Assembly (NCBI GenBank): GCA_030431255.1
Contig: JAUIJL010000008.1
Coordinates: 124,001 to 188,000, forward strand
DNA length: 64,000 nt
From: Thermoanaerobaculia bacterium
GTDB lineage: Bacteria > Acidobacteriota > Thermoanaerobaculia > Multivoradales > J023
Reading direction: 5' to 3'
The notes under the pieces were generated by a model that did not search any database, was not told the DNA's origin, and saw nothing but the letters and a program-made list of their open reading frames with translations. Both the position numbers and the translations under genes were made by a program. This document shows, piece after piece, positions 45,596-54,443 of this stretch. Position 1 is the first letter of the stretch. Each line of letters begins with the position of its first letter.

Positions 45596-47088
45596 ATCCG
45601 ATCCCCGCGTGCGCGGGGCAGACTGGTGGTGGCGGGGGTGGAGGTGACTGGGCCAGGGCCGATCCCCGCGTGCGCGGGGCAGACTCGGGCACATCCAAGT
45701 CAGTCGGACTTAGACGAGGCCGATCCCCGCGTGCGCGGGGCAGACCTGGAGCACCTGATTTAGCTGTAGGGCCTCGTCGGCCGATCCCCGCGTGCGCGGG
45801 GCAGACTGATGGAGACATCATAACCCCATATATGATGAAGGCCGATCCCCGCGTGCGCGGGGCAGACTGTTCTGAACCGCATCCAAATACGCCTCAACAC
45901 GGCCGATCCCCGCGTGCGCGGGGCAGACGCGTGGATCTGATCACGGGCCGAAGGAGCGAGCGGCCGATCCCCGCGTGCGCGGGGCAGACTCTTACAAGGG
46001 GTTCACATTGTGTTGAAAATTCGGCCGATCCCCGCGTGCGCGGGGCAGACCGCCCTTTGTCTTGCGACCAAGGGATACCATGCGGCCGATCCCCGCGTGC
46101 GCGGGGCAGACAAGGCCAGTTTGTTCGGCGGTTCGGCATGTCGAGGCCGATCCCCGCGTGCGCGGGGCAGACTAGCGGCCTACTGTAAGAGCGTCGCAAA
46201 TGAACGGCCGATCCCCGCGTGCGCGGGGCAGACGTCGCTGAGTGGGACACGCTGGCAGGCGTCGAGGGCCGATCCCCGCGTGCGCGGGGCAGACATTTGT
46301 GGAGCTCGACGGCGATATGACGAAAAGGGCCGATCCCCGCGTGCGCGGGGCAGACCCCATCGGTCACTCTCGTGCCGCTCGAGCCGAGGGCCGATCCCCG
46401 CGTGCGCGGGGCAGACTTCTTCTGGAGCACCGAAGGGATCGACCGACTCGGCCGATCCCCGCGTGCGCGGGGCAGACATAAATCGCCAATAGGCCCGATT
46501 CTAGGGAAACGGCCGATCCCCGCGTGCGCGGGGCAGACGCGTTGGCGAGCAAAGACCACGCATCACTCAAAGGCCGATCCCCGCGTGCGCGGGGCAGACT
46601 TCACGCGATTCTCCTCGAGGTGCCTTCCATGGGGCCGATCCCCGCGTGCGCGGGGCAGACTGGGCGGTGAGCTTGGTTTGCTGCCCGGCCTGGGGCCGAT
46701 CCCCGCGTGCGCGGGGCAGACGTGTGCGCGATGGCTCGCTGCACCTTGGGATGGGGCCGATCCCCGCGTGCGCGGGGCAGACAAAGCAGCCGTCTCCTGG
46801 GGATCGCTGCTCTGAGGCCGATCCCCGCGTGCGCGGGGCAGACGGATCTGGGAGACACCGCCGCCGGTCTGGTGGAGGCCGATCCCCGCGTGCGCGGGGC
46901 AGACCCTTAGTCTTGCCGGATTTGCCTTCACCCTGAACGGCCGATCCCCGCGTGCGCGGGGCAGACCCGGACGGTGAGATCTTCGGACCCCTCAAATACG
47001 GCCGATCCCCGCGTGCGCGGGGCAGACGCAATCGCCGACGTGCAGACCCTGCACGACGAGGGCCGATCCCCGCGTGCGCGGGGCAGAC
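45596..47088 (-). CRISPR. CRISPR array 2: 25 repeats of 28 bp, 24 spacers (type I-E-like)
   Basis: The same 28-bp repeat as array 1, with starts every 61 bp from 45596 to 46877, then 46939, 47000 and 47061. Spacers are 33 bp, except one of 34 bp (46905-46938). The leader-distal repeat (45596) is degenerate at its first two plus-strand bases (AT instead of GG). It begins on the base after the pilY1 stop codon. The leader is on the right, so the array is transcribed leftwards, towards and antisense to pilY1. No spacer is shared with array 1 by eye. Confidence 0.98.
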
Positions 47089-47160
47089 TCTGCGACATTT
47101 TGTCGCGAATCGACAGTGGCCCTTGGCCAATCCTATTCGATTTTCAAAGATCGCTTCCAG
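47089..47160 (-). promoter_or_regulatory. CRISPR array 2 leader
   Basis: Directly next to the newest repeat. It carries the palindrome GCGACA-TTT-TGTCGC (47092-47106) and TTTTCAAAG (47141-47149), both conserved with the array 1 leader; the rest differs. Confidence 0.7.
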
Positions 47161-47421
47161 CAAACCGCCTGTTTGCAGCCGATCCTACAAAAGGGCCCTT
47201 CGAATGCAAAGACTGCCGACTGGCGAGAAGGATGCTCACATATCACTCCGTCCTTCGAGCACGGCTCTTTCCTGAGCTATCCATACGCAAATTCTCTGGG
47301 ATTGATTGATCCACGGCGCCGGTCCCGCGCTAGGGAAGTGAACGACGCCCTCGTCCGCCGACCCCCGATTCGGTGCATCAAGGCAGGCGGGTGAGACGTC
47401 ACTTAATCCCGGAGGTTTGTG
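47161..47421. other. Region between CRISPR leader 2 and the hydrolase-fold gene
   Basis: No gene recognised. It must contain both the rightward promoter of the 47422 gene and possibly the remaining leader. A GGAGG ribosome site lies at 47411-47415. Confidence 0.45.
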
Positions 47422-50172
47422 ATGAAACGTTTTCCCAGATGTGAGGCGCCATGGATGGTCGCCTGCTTGGTGTCCCTACTTTTTTCGGCCTCGGTCTTCG
47501 GCCAATGTCCGGCTGGATCGGAAGATCGTATCGAGTTTGAACCCGCCTATTGCGCTATGTCCGGCTCAAATTGCTCGCAAGATGTGACGCTTAGTTGGTG
47601 TTTGAACGGCAGTGGCGAGCCGGCCTTTCTGACCCGCTTCGGCAATGTGTGGGACACGACGATCGTGGCCGACGGCATGGTCCATCAAAGGCGACTCGAA
47701 ACGCCGCCGGTCGATCAGAAAGGGTATCCGGTCAAGCTTTGGCGTGGTGTGCCCGATGAAGATCCCACTTTCGTCGACGGCACGCGATTGCATCGAGAAC
47801 GAAGCCATGGAGAGCCTGTAACCCGCAATTGGTTCTCCATGCGCGCCATGCCGGCCGGCGGCTGCGAGCGGGATCCCCACGAGCAGCAGATCTGCGACGA
47901 TTCGGGCAACCTGGAGATTCCGAGCGAGCTCACGGGCGACCCCGCCATGGAGCCGGCCGTGCAATGGGCGTTGATGGGAATCAATCCAGATGCCTACGAT
48001 TTCGAGATCCAGGTGACCACCCGAAACGGCGACGTCCACAGAATCAATCCCGTGATGTCTCAGCCGGATCTCGAGGATCCCAACGTTCCCTTCGACGAGC
48101 CCTACACCCTATCCCTTGCCGAGATCCCCTCATTGCAAGGCAGCGAGCATCCGTGGATGATCGAGGCCATATTGGCGAGCAAGCTCACCGGCGAGTCGTT
48201 GTTGGACCTAGGCACGGTTTGGATTCGGGTGGCGCCGAACGGGCGGATGGTGGCGGAGGATACGCGATGCCTTCCCAGCGAGCCGGAGATCTGCAGTGTG
48301 CCGGTCGACGAGATCGTGGCCCACAATTTCTTCAGATTCGGTCCCGAGCAGCTCGAGCTGCGGCGGGCCGACGGCTCAGTGGTGTGGTCCGCGGACGTGC
48401 CGGAGGAAGCCCCGACGACGGGCCAATTCCCCGGTCCGGAGGTCTTGCTCAGCTATCCCGACTACCAGCGACCGGAAGAGCTGACCTTGTACAGCCGCGC
48501 TCTCGGTTGTGAAGGTGAGGATCAGGAAACTTGCACGGACACGGACGGCCCCTACCTCTACGAGCGGGAGCTGGATCGATTGACCGCGTGGACGGGGGAC
48601 TTCCAGGCGACCCTGACGACCGACGAGAATCCCTGCTTGCCCGTCGAACGGATGTGCGGAAACGACCTGCAATATCGTTGCGAGCCGACCCTCACGGTCA
48701 AGGCGAAGATGCACGAGCATCCCTGGCAGGTCGGGTTGGTCAAAGTCGGCAGCTCTCAGATCCATCCGGTGGCCTGCATCCAAGTGCCCAGCGGCTCCGG
48801 CGGCGACGTCTATGAGCAGCAGATCGCCTTGGGTTGCAACAACTCGCCGGGTGACGACGACAGCGCAAGGTCCTTCGCCCTCGTGCAGGGTTGCCCCTCG
48901 GGCAGCCAAAACCTCGCGGACCCCCAGAGCTTGGTGTCGTTGGACGATCTCGAGCTGCGATCCCACCACCTTTTCGAGGAGTCGGTGGAAGGCAACGAAT
49001 ACCTCGTCTGCTCGGAAACCGGTGAGAGCTTGGACCCCGAATCCGGCGGCTCCCTGGGGGTGATCATCAACGAGCTGCAGCTGCCCGAGCCGACGAGTGG
49101 GGGAGCGTGTGATCCAGGAGATCTCGAATATCAACGTGCCGTGGCGGTGGCGGAGCAGCTGCCGGCGGGAACCCGCTACGTGCGTCGCACCATCCGTTGG
49201 CCCGACGTCGAGCCCCAATCCGGCCAGAAGGACTTCAGCGCCTACCAATGTTTGTTGGAGCCGTTCTTCGAACGGGGCTACGAGGCTTTCTTGACCCTCG
49301 GCCGGACTCCCGCGTGGGCCTGCCGAGATGAGAAGCCGGAAGACTGCGAGACGGGAGATCCGCCGAATCTCGAGTATTGGGAATCGTTCGTGGTCGCGAC
49401 TTTGGAAACCTTTGCCCTCGGCGAGCACCCGGTGTTGGATTTCGAGGTTTGGCAAGAGCCGGAAAATAAGGATTTTTCGAATCTGACCCTCGGTGACTAT
49501 CGAGAGATCCTCAAAGCGGCCCACGATCACCGATGCGTCAGCACCGGTCCGACGGATCAGGCGTGCGCCCGGATCTGGGCACCCAACAGTGTCTTCAGCT
49601 CGTTCAAGCGGGCGAACAAGGCGGAGTTTTTCCTGCGCGGTGTGTTGGCGCCGGATCCGGAAACCGAGCTCCCCATCCTCGACGGCGTGGCCATCCACGC
49701 TTTCTTCAAGATCGACGACGTCAGCTCCGGCATCGCGACTTCGGTGGACTACACCCGGCGCCTCATGGACTCGATCGTCGACAGCGGCGGCCAAGCCATC
49801 TACGACGACGTGCCTATCGCCGTTACCGCGGTGTCCGTGGCTTCGGTGCCCAGAACCGTGGAAGGCTGCTTGATGGAAGAGCTCGAGGCTGCCGAGCGCA
49901 CGGCGTACCTGGAAGAGACCTTCGTCTGCGGCCTCAGCGCCGGTGCCGAAGCCGTGATCTGGTACTCGGCCACCGACGAGCGATTCTGGCAATGCGGCGT
50001 GGAGCAAGCCACCGGCCTCGATCGCGCCACCGGAGCCGGCATCTTGAAGTGGCTCTTCGACCCCGGCTTCGATCACGAGACCACGGACCTCACGAAGCCG
50101 GAGATGGCCGCACCGTTCAGCCAGATCGGGTGCGGCTTGAGCCCGGTTCTCCCGGGCTGCGCGGTCGAATAG
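47422..50172 (+). CDS. Secreted protein with C-terminal glycoside-hydrolase (GH39/GH5-like) fold
   Basis: 916 residues from the ATG at 47422 (GGAGG six bases upstream), with a signal peptide (VACLVSLLFSASVFGQC). Residues ~30-550 are a cysteine-containing beta-rich region of unknown family. From ~570 a TIM-barrel hydrolase is visible: YVRRTIRWPDVEPQSG, AFLTLGRTPAW and the acid/base motif EVWQEPEN with Glu679. Where such enzymes have the nucleophile (ITEFG in the relic at 20699) this protein reads VTAVS, with Ala803 instead of Glu. It may therefore be a non-catalytic carbohydrate-binding protein or use another residue. The gene stands alone and ends at a strong terminator. Confidence 0.8.
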   Translation: MKRFPRCEAPWMVACLVSLLFSASVFGQCPAGSEDRIEFEPAYCAMSGSNCSQDVTLSWCLNGSGEPAFLTRFGNVWDTTIVADGMVHQRRLETPPVDQKGYPVKLWRGVPDEDPTFVDGTRLHRERSHGEPVTRNWFSMRAMPAGGCERDPHEQQICDDSGNLEIPSELTGDPAMEPAVQWALMGINPDAYDFEIQVTTRNGDVHRINPVMSQPDLEDPNVPFDEPYTLSLAEIPSLQGSEHPWMIEAILASKLTGESLLDLGTVWIRVAPNGRMVAEDTRCLPSEPEICSVPVDEIVAHNFFRFGPEQLELRRADGSVVWSADVPEEAPTTGQFPGPEVLLSYPDYQRPEELTLYSRALGCEGEDQETCTDTDGPYLYERELDRLTAWTGDFQATLTTDENPCLPVERMCGNDLQYRCEPTLTVKAKMHEHPWQVGLVKVGSSQIHPVACIQVPSGSGGDVYEQQIALGCNNSPGDDDSARSFALVQGCPSGSQNLADPQSLVSLDDLELRSHHLFEESVEGNEYLVCSETGESLDPESGGSLGVIINELQLPEPTSGGACDPGDLEYQRAVAVAEQLPAGTRYVRRTIRWPDVEPQSGQKDFSAYQCLLEPFFERGYEAFLTLGRTPAWACRDEKPEDCETGDPPNLEYWESFVVATLETFALGEHPVLDFEVWQEPENKDFSNLTLGDYREILKAAHDHRCVSTGPTDQACARIWAPNSVFSSFKRANKAEFFLRGVLAPDPETELPILDGVAIHAFFKIDDVSSGIATSVDYTRRLMDSIVDSGGQAIYDDVPIAVTAVSVASVPRTVEGCLMEELEAAERTAYLEETFVCGLSAGAEAVIWYSATDERFWQCGVEQATGLDRATGAGILKWLFDPGFDHETTDLTKPEMAAPFSQIGCGLSPVLPGCAVE

Positions 50173-50213
50173 CTCACTTCTACACTTCTACATTTCTACG
50201 GTCAGGATTAGAG

Positions 50214-50248
50214 CGGCGAGGTCGATGCACGGCCTCGCCGTTTCTTTT
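50214..50248 (+). terminator. Rho-independent terminator after the hydrolase-fold gene
   Basis: Stem CGGCGAGG (50214-50221) / CCTCGCCG (50233-50240), followed by TTTCTTTT. A closely similar hairpin occurs at 61234. Confidence 0.85.
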
Positions 50249-50554
50249 CGGTCAGAGGTGCGTACGTTCTCTGGCTTTGGCGCTCGGGAGTTGGGGTCGG
50301 ATGGGTAAAGGAGCTCACAAATACAAGAGCAATTCTTAAAAATGGGGATTGCTTTACCCGCCACGTGTCCAATGAGCCAGTCGGAAGATCAATATGCAGA
50401 TGCAAATTGATCAATTGGCCCTGGTATACATCTTGCTAATTAAACCTTCCTGAAGCGGTACGGCAGGCAGCCTGCAAGCCTGCAGTGCGTCAACGAAGCG
50501 CAAAAATGCGCGGGAAGATCTATTCTGCTCAGTGATCGGTTAGGAGGTCTAAGC
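50249..50554. other. Upstream region of the AraC-family regulator gene
   Basis: About 300 bases with an AT-rich centre (50310-50450) that probably holds the promoter of the three-gene unit downstream; a TTGATCAA palindrome lies at 50407-50414. No gene seen. Confidence 0.4.
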
Positions 50555-51061
50555 ATGCCATCGAGAGCTCCCTGTGTTCCTCCCCCCGTGTTTTCCCAGG
50601 AGACGGCACTTTCTTCGATTCGTCGGGGTGATTTGGCCACCGAGCGATTGGTGATAGAGGCACATCTGGACCAAATGCGCGGAAAAGCTCCGGATAGCCT
50701 GGTCGGCACGAGCTCAGACGTTCGTCGGCTTCTCGAGGAGATTCACGGCGATCCCTTTGATCCACAGCTCAGCGTGAAATGCCTGAAGAAGCGTTGCAAC
50801 ATTCGCGACAACAATATTTCCAGCCGTTTTCGATTCACCTATGGAATCACGATCCGTCACTACATCGAGCAATTGAGGCTCGAGGCTGCGTCTTCGCTTT
50901 TGCGACAGCTGGACGTCGGCATTTTCGATATCGCGCTCTCCGTGGGTTATCAAAATCCCCAAACCTTCTACCAAGCGTTTCGCAAGCGATTCCAATGCAC
51001 CCCGTCGGATTTTCGGAGGCATCACGCGTCAGGGATGGCGAAACCGGGAGCGTCCCGATGA
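50555..51061 (+). CDS. Short AraC/XylS-type transcriptional regulator
   Basis: 168 residues from the ATG at 50555 (GGAGG seven bases upstream). The C-terminal ~100 residues form the double helix-turn-helix of the AraC family, with the signature DIALSVGYQNPQTFYQAFRK and the final PSDFRR. The N-terminal ~60 residues are too short for a cupin or sensing domain, so it is a minimal DNA-binding member. The stop overlaps the next ATG (ATGA), placing it in an operon with the dehydrogenase genes, which it may regulate. Cytoplasmic; ligand unknown. Confidence 0.88.
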   Translation: MPSRAPCVPPPVFSQETALSSIRRGDLATERLVIEAHLDQMRGKAPDSLVGTSSDVRRLLEEIHGDPFDPQLSVKCLKKRCNIRDNNISSRFRFTYGITIRHYIEQLRLEAASSLLRQLDVGIFDIALSVGYQNPQTFYQAFRKRFQCTPSDFRRHHASGMAKPGASR

Positions 51062-51549
51062 GTGGAACCGTGACCAGCGCGAGGCACGATGTGACCGAGC
51101 CCGATGATCGGAAGGTTCTGGAGCCCGAGTTGTCAGCCCGGAGGTTTGAGCTGGTGGCGGAGCGGGTGCTTCCCTCGGTGGACGGATTCCCAAGCGCCTC
51201 GGAGATTGGAGTGGGGAGCTATTTGGAGCGATTCGCGAAGGAGCCGTCTTTCGACGCGATCAGCGTGGACCTACGTCAGGCTTTGGAGTTGGTGGAGGAT
51301 CTCCTCTCCGAGATGTTCGGGGTTGGGCTCTCGGCGTCGAGCCCCGAGCAACGGGACGCGGTGCTACAGCGATTTGCGGACATTCCTATTCCCTCGATTC
51401 GGCGCCGATTTCAGCTCTTGGTGCAGGTTTCCATCGCCGGCTATTTCTGCCATCCCATCCATGGCGGCAATCGAAACGGGGACGGTTGGAAGGCCTTCGG
51501 CATCCGCATCGATCGCCGACCCGTCTCGAAGGGGTCTCACCATGGCTGA
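51058..51549 (+). CDS. Gluconate 2-dehydrogenase subunit 3-like protein
   Basis: 163 residues; the ATG overlaps the regulator stop. The C-terminal part has the family hallmark AGYFCHPIHGGNRNGDGW. This small subunit accompanies GMC-type FAD dehydrogenases of sugars and sugar acids. Family members often carry a Tat signal; none is visible here, so this complex may be cytoplasmic or exported with its partner. The gene overlaps the GMC oxidoreductase by 8 bases, which strongly supports a heterodimer. Confidence 0.88.
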   Translation: MSGTVTSARHDVTEPDDRKVLEPELSARRFELVAERVLPSVDGFPSASEIGVGSYLERFAKEPSFDAISVDLRQALELVEDLLSEMFGVGLSASSPEQRDAVLQRFADIPIPSIRRRFQLLVQVSIAGYFCHPIHGGNRNGDGWKAFGIRIDRRPVSKGSHHG

Positions 51550-53200
51550 GTCGTCAGAAAAATGGGATGTGATCGTCATCGGTAGCGGCGCCGGTGGCGG
51601 GCCCATGGCCTTTGTGCTCGCCAATGCGGGTTTACGGGTGTTGGTGTTGGAAAAAGGCTCGCGCCTGGGTCCCGAGCAGCTCTTGCACGACGAGATCACC
51701 CGGGCGCGTCAACGACACGCCTTCGTGCCCTCGGTCCAAGCGGATCCCCATGTGGTGGTGACGGAAGGCGGTGAGCCGGAGCTTTCCGATCTCGGTTGGA
51801 TCGGCAGCTGCGTGGGCGGCGGCACGGCGCGCATGGGCGGCTATTTCTATCGCTTTGTTCCGGACGATTTTCGCATGCGGAGCCGCTTCGGAGCGTTTGA
51901 GGAAAACGCCGATTGGCCCTACAGCTTCGCGGATCTCGAGCCTTACTACGTGGAAGCGGAGTGGCAGGTGGGAGTGTCCGGTGGCTCGGGGCCCCTCGAC
52001 GGTCCCCGTTCCAAGCCACTTCCCATGCCTGCTGTGCAATGCCATCCCATGGCAGAGGAAATCGACCGCGCCTGCGAGCGGTTGGGGATGTCTAGCTATT
52101 CCACTCCGAGGGCGGTGGCCACCCAGCCTTTCCACGGCCGACCCGCGTGTTCCTATTGCGCGGTGTGTGGGGACTACGGCTGTCCCACCGGCTCTCGGGG
52201 AAGCAGTCATACGGCCTTGCTCGATCGTGCGGAAGCCACGGGTCGCTGCGAGGTTCGTCCCCGGTCCATGGTCCGGGAGATCACGGTCGATAAAGGCGGA
52301 CGGGTCACCGGCTGCATCTACTTGGATGAGCACGACCGAGAGCATCGGGTGACGGCGAGGGTGGTCTGTTTGTCGTGCTCCGCGGTGGAGTCCGCGCGCC
52401 TGCTGCTGATGTCGCAATCTCCTCTGTTTCCGGATGGTTTGGCCAACGGTAACGGGTGTGTGGGACGCCATCTGCAGCTCCACAGCGGCTCCATGGGCCG
52501 GGGTAGCTTCGAGCCGGAGTCGACCCCCATCGGTGATCGGCTTTTCGATGCCGATCCCTACCTCGGACGTTCGGTGATGGATCACTATTTCCTGCCCGAG
52601 AAGGCTTCAGATCTACCCAAGGGCGGCATCCTCAGATTCGGCTTCACGTCTCCGGAGCCCATTGCCGGCGCCCGAAGCGTGGCTTTTCGCGACGGAGAAG
52701 CGCGCTGGGGAGAGCGGTTGATGCGAGACCTACAACATCACTTCCTGGGTCAGCGGGAGATTCACTTCGAGGTCTTCCACGACTTTGTGCCCAATCGAGG
52801 AACCTTCGTGGAATTGGATCCACAGGTGAAGGACCGTTGGGGCTTGCCGGTTGCACGGATTCACCTCGACTCCATCGAGCACCATCGCAAGGCTGGACGT
52901 TTTTTGGTCGATCGGGGTCTGGAGATCTTAGAAGCCATGGGTGCCGTCTCCACGGGGGAGGGCGCGATCGGCCGACCCACCCGTGTCCACCTTCACGGCA
53001 CCTGTCGAGCGGGAAACGATCCTGAAACGTCCGTGCTCGACGCCTATTGCAGATCCCACGAGGTGCCGAATTTATTTGTCGTCGACGGCAGCTTCATGCC
53101 CACCTCGGGCGGCGCGGCCCCGACCCTGACGATCCTGGCCAATTCTTTTAGGACTGCCCACCATGTGGAGCGGGCATTTCGTCGCGGGGAATTCCACTGA
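51542..53200 (+). CDS. GMC-family FAD-dependent oxidoreductase (gluconate/sorbosone-dehydrogenase-like large subunit)
   Basis: 552 residues from the ATG at 51542. The FAD-binding Rossmann motif VIVIGSGAGGGP is at residues ~10-21. Ferredoxin-like cysteines occur in the middle (CSYCAVCGDYGCPTGSRG), as in the gluconate/glucoside dehydrogenase branch. The C-terminal GMC_oxred_C domain has HLHGTCRAGNDP (active-site His) and VDGSFMPTSGGAAPTLTI. It should oxidise an alcohol or aldose, passing electrons via the small subunit to an unknown acceptor. The 3' end overlaps the convergent hlyD-like gene by 53 bases. The substrate is unknown; a tailoring role for the neighbouring peptide cluster is possible but unsupported. 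Confidence 0.9.
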   Translation: MAESSEKWDVIVIGSGAGGGPMAFVLANAGLRVLVLEKGSRLGPEQLLHDEITRARQRHAFVPSVQADPHVVVTEGGEPELSDLGWIGSCVGGGTARMGGYFYRFVPDDFRMRSRFGAFEENADWPYSFADLEPYYVEAEWQVGVSGGSGPLDGPRSKPLPMPAVQCHPMAEEIDRACERLGMSSYSTPRAVATQPFHGRPACSYCAVCGDYGCPTGSRGSSHTALLDRAEATGRCEVRPRSMVREITVDKGGRVTGCIYLDEHDREHRVTARVVCLSCSAVESARLLLMSQSPLFPDGLANGNGCVGRHLQLHSGSMGRGSFEPESTPIGDRLFDADPYLGRSVMDHYFLPEKASDLPKGGILRFGFTSPEPIAGARSVAFRDGEARWGERLMRDLQHHFLGQREIHFEVFHDFVPNRGTFVELDPQVKDRWGLPVARIHLDSIEHHRKAGRFLVDRGLEILEAMGAVSTGEGAIGRPTRVHLHGTCRAGNDPETSVLDAYCRSHEVPNLFVVDGSFMPTSGGAAPTLTILANSFRTAHHVERAFRRGEFH

Positions 53201-54443
53201 TCAGCGTCTCGTCCGAGGGCTCGACGCCGACCGGCTCCTGGGAATCGGTGGGTTGGGGCACGGGAGGGGCGCCCACCAAGAACTCATAGACCACATTGAG
53301 GAAAGGCATGCCGTGCCGGTAGGCGATCCTGGCCTTTCCGCGCATGCCGCCTCGCAAATAGAAGTCCCCGCCGTCGAGGCGTATCCAAGGCTCGTCGAGC
53401 AGAATTTCGACGCCGTAGACGGGCACACCGGCGGTGTCCACCTCCGGGCGCTGGTCGATGCGACGCACCTTGCCTTCAAAGGATTTGAAGCGCTCTTTGG
53501 GCAGACCCACCAGCTCGACCGCCGCGGTTTGACCCGTGCGGACTTGAATCACGGCTTCTTCGGGGATGCGTGAGATGAAACGGATGGACTCCACATCGAT
53601 CACCCGCGCCAGCTCGTCGCCTGGGGCGACCTGTCGCCCGATGAGGTCGTTGGCCGCCTCGGCGACCAAGACGCCGTCGATTTCCGCGGCGATCAAATAG
53701 TGTTGCTCCGAGCCCAGAAGGCGTTCGACCTCACCCCTCCAAAAGACCTCTTCGCTCTCCAAGCGAGCCAGCTCTGCGGCGGAGTCGAGGGTCGATTTCT
53801 GTTGCTCACCTCCCAGCAAGCGCAGCTCGATATCTACGGCTGCCTTGTTGGCGGTGGCTTGTTGCTCCTCAATTTGGCGCTGTCGAAGTCGCTCGCCGGC
53901 GGCGCTGACTCGGCGTCGGGCCTCTTCCACGTCTCGTTCGCTGACCAGGCCGTGCTCCGCCAGCTCGAGGGTTTGGTCCAAGCGTCGCTCCAAGGCCTCC
54001 AGGTCCAGCTCCGACTCCCGTTTCCTGGAAATCGCGAGCTCGGCTTCATATCGGCTTTGACGTTGCTCTTCCAGGCGTCTCGAATGCTCGAGGGGATCCA
54101 GGAGGCGAGCCCGCAGGTCGAGCTCGGCCCGGGATCGCGCCAAGCCCGAGCGAGTGGCAGCCAGCTTTTGCTCAGCTTCGGCCAGCCGGCCGATACGCTG
54201 CGGATCGTCCAACCGAAGCAGCGGTTGTCCCGCGGACACCCGCCGGCCGCCGGCTGCCAAGACCTCCACCACTTGTCCGACCACCGGCGTGCGCACGATT
54301 TGGTAATTGTGCACGGTGACCTGACCTTGGGCTTCGACGGTTCGTTCGAGCCGTCCGGCGAGGGTCAGGCCCACGGCCGCCAAAAGCATGAAGGTGAGCA
54401 TGACCGGGAATAATCTCAGGACCCATCGAAGAGGTTTCCTCAT
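53148..54443 (-). CDS. HlyD-family membrane-fusion protein of the peptide exporter
   Basis: 431 residues from the ATG at 54443, which overlaps the exporter stop (ATGA). One N-terminal membrane helix (LFPVMLTFMLLAAVGLTLA) anchors it in the inner membrane. A biotinyl-lipoyl-like segment follows (VEVLAAGGRRVSAGQPLLRLDD), then a long alpha-helical hairpin (~100-270, Glu/Arg/Leu-rich coiled coil) and a C-terminal beta-barrel. Such adaptors link an inner-membrane ABC exporter to an outer-membrane channel; no TolC gene is nearby. As last gene of the lasso-type cluster it suggests that the product is carried across the whole envelope. Confidence 0.9.
   Translation of the reverse strand: MRKPLRWVLRLFPVMLTFMLLAAVGLTLAGRLERTVEAQGQVTVHNYQIVRTPVVGQVVEVLAAGGRRVSAGQPLLRLDDPQRIGRLAEAEQKLAATRSGLARSRAELDLRARLLDPLEHSRRLEEQRQSRYEAELAISRKRESELDLEALERRLDQTLELAEHGLVSERDVEEARRRVSAAGERLRQRQIEEQQATANKAAVDIELRLLGGEQQKSTLDSAAELARLESEEVFWRGEVERLLGSEQHYLIAAEIDGVLVAEAANDLIGRQVAPGDELARVIDVESIRFISRIPEEAVIQVRTGQTAAVELVGLPKERFKSFEGKVRRIDQRPEVDTAGVPVYGVEILLDEPWIRLDGGDFYLRGGMRGKARIAYRHGMPFLNVVYEFLVGAPPVPQPTDSQEPVGVEPSDETLISGIPRDEMPAPHGGQS

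Noticed and set aside
18120-47088. Self-targeting spacers against genes in this window
   Set aside because: Apart from the gene-start-like oldest unit of array 1, no spacer showed an evident match by eye; a computed search of all 41 spacers against the genome is needed to exclude it.
18119-47160. Cas genes near either array
   Set aside because: None of the genes between or beside the arrays shows a Cas family motif; the large proteins there are explained by other families.
50779-51057. Longer start for the gluconate-dehydrogenase subunit
   Set aside because: This part overlaps the AraC helix-turn-helix in another frame; the ATGA junction at 51058 gives the natural start.
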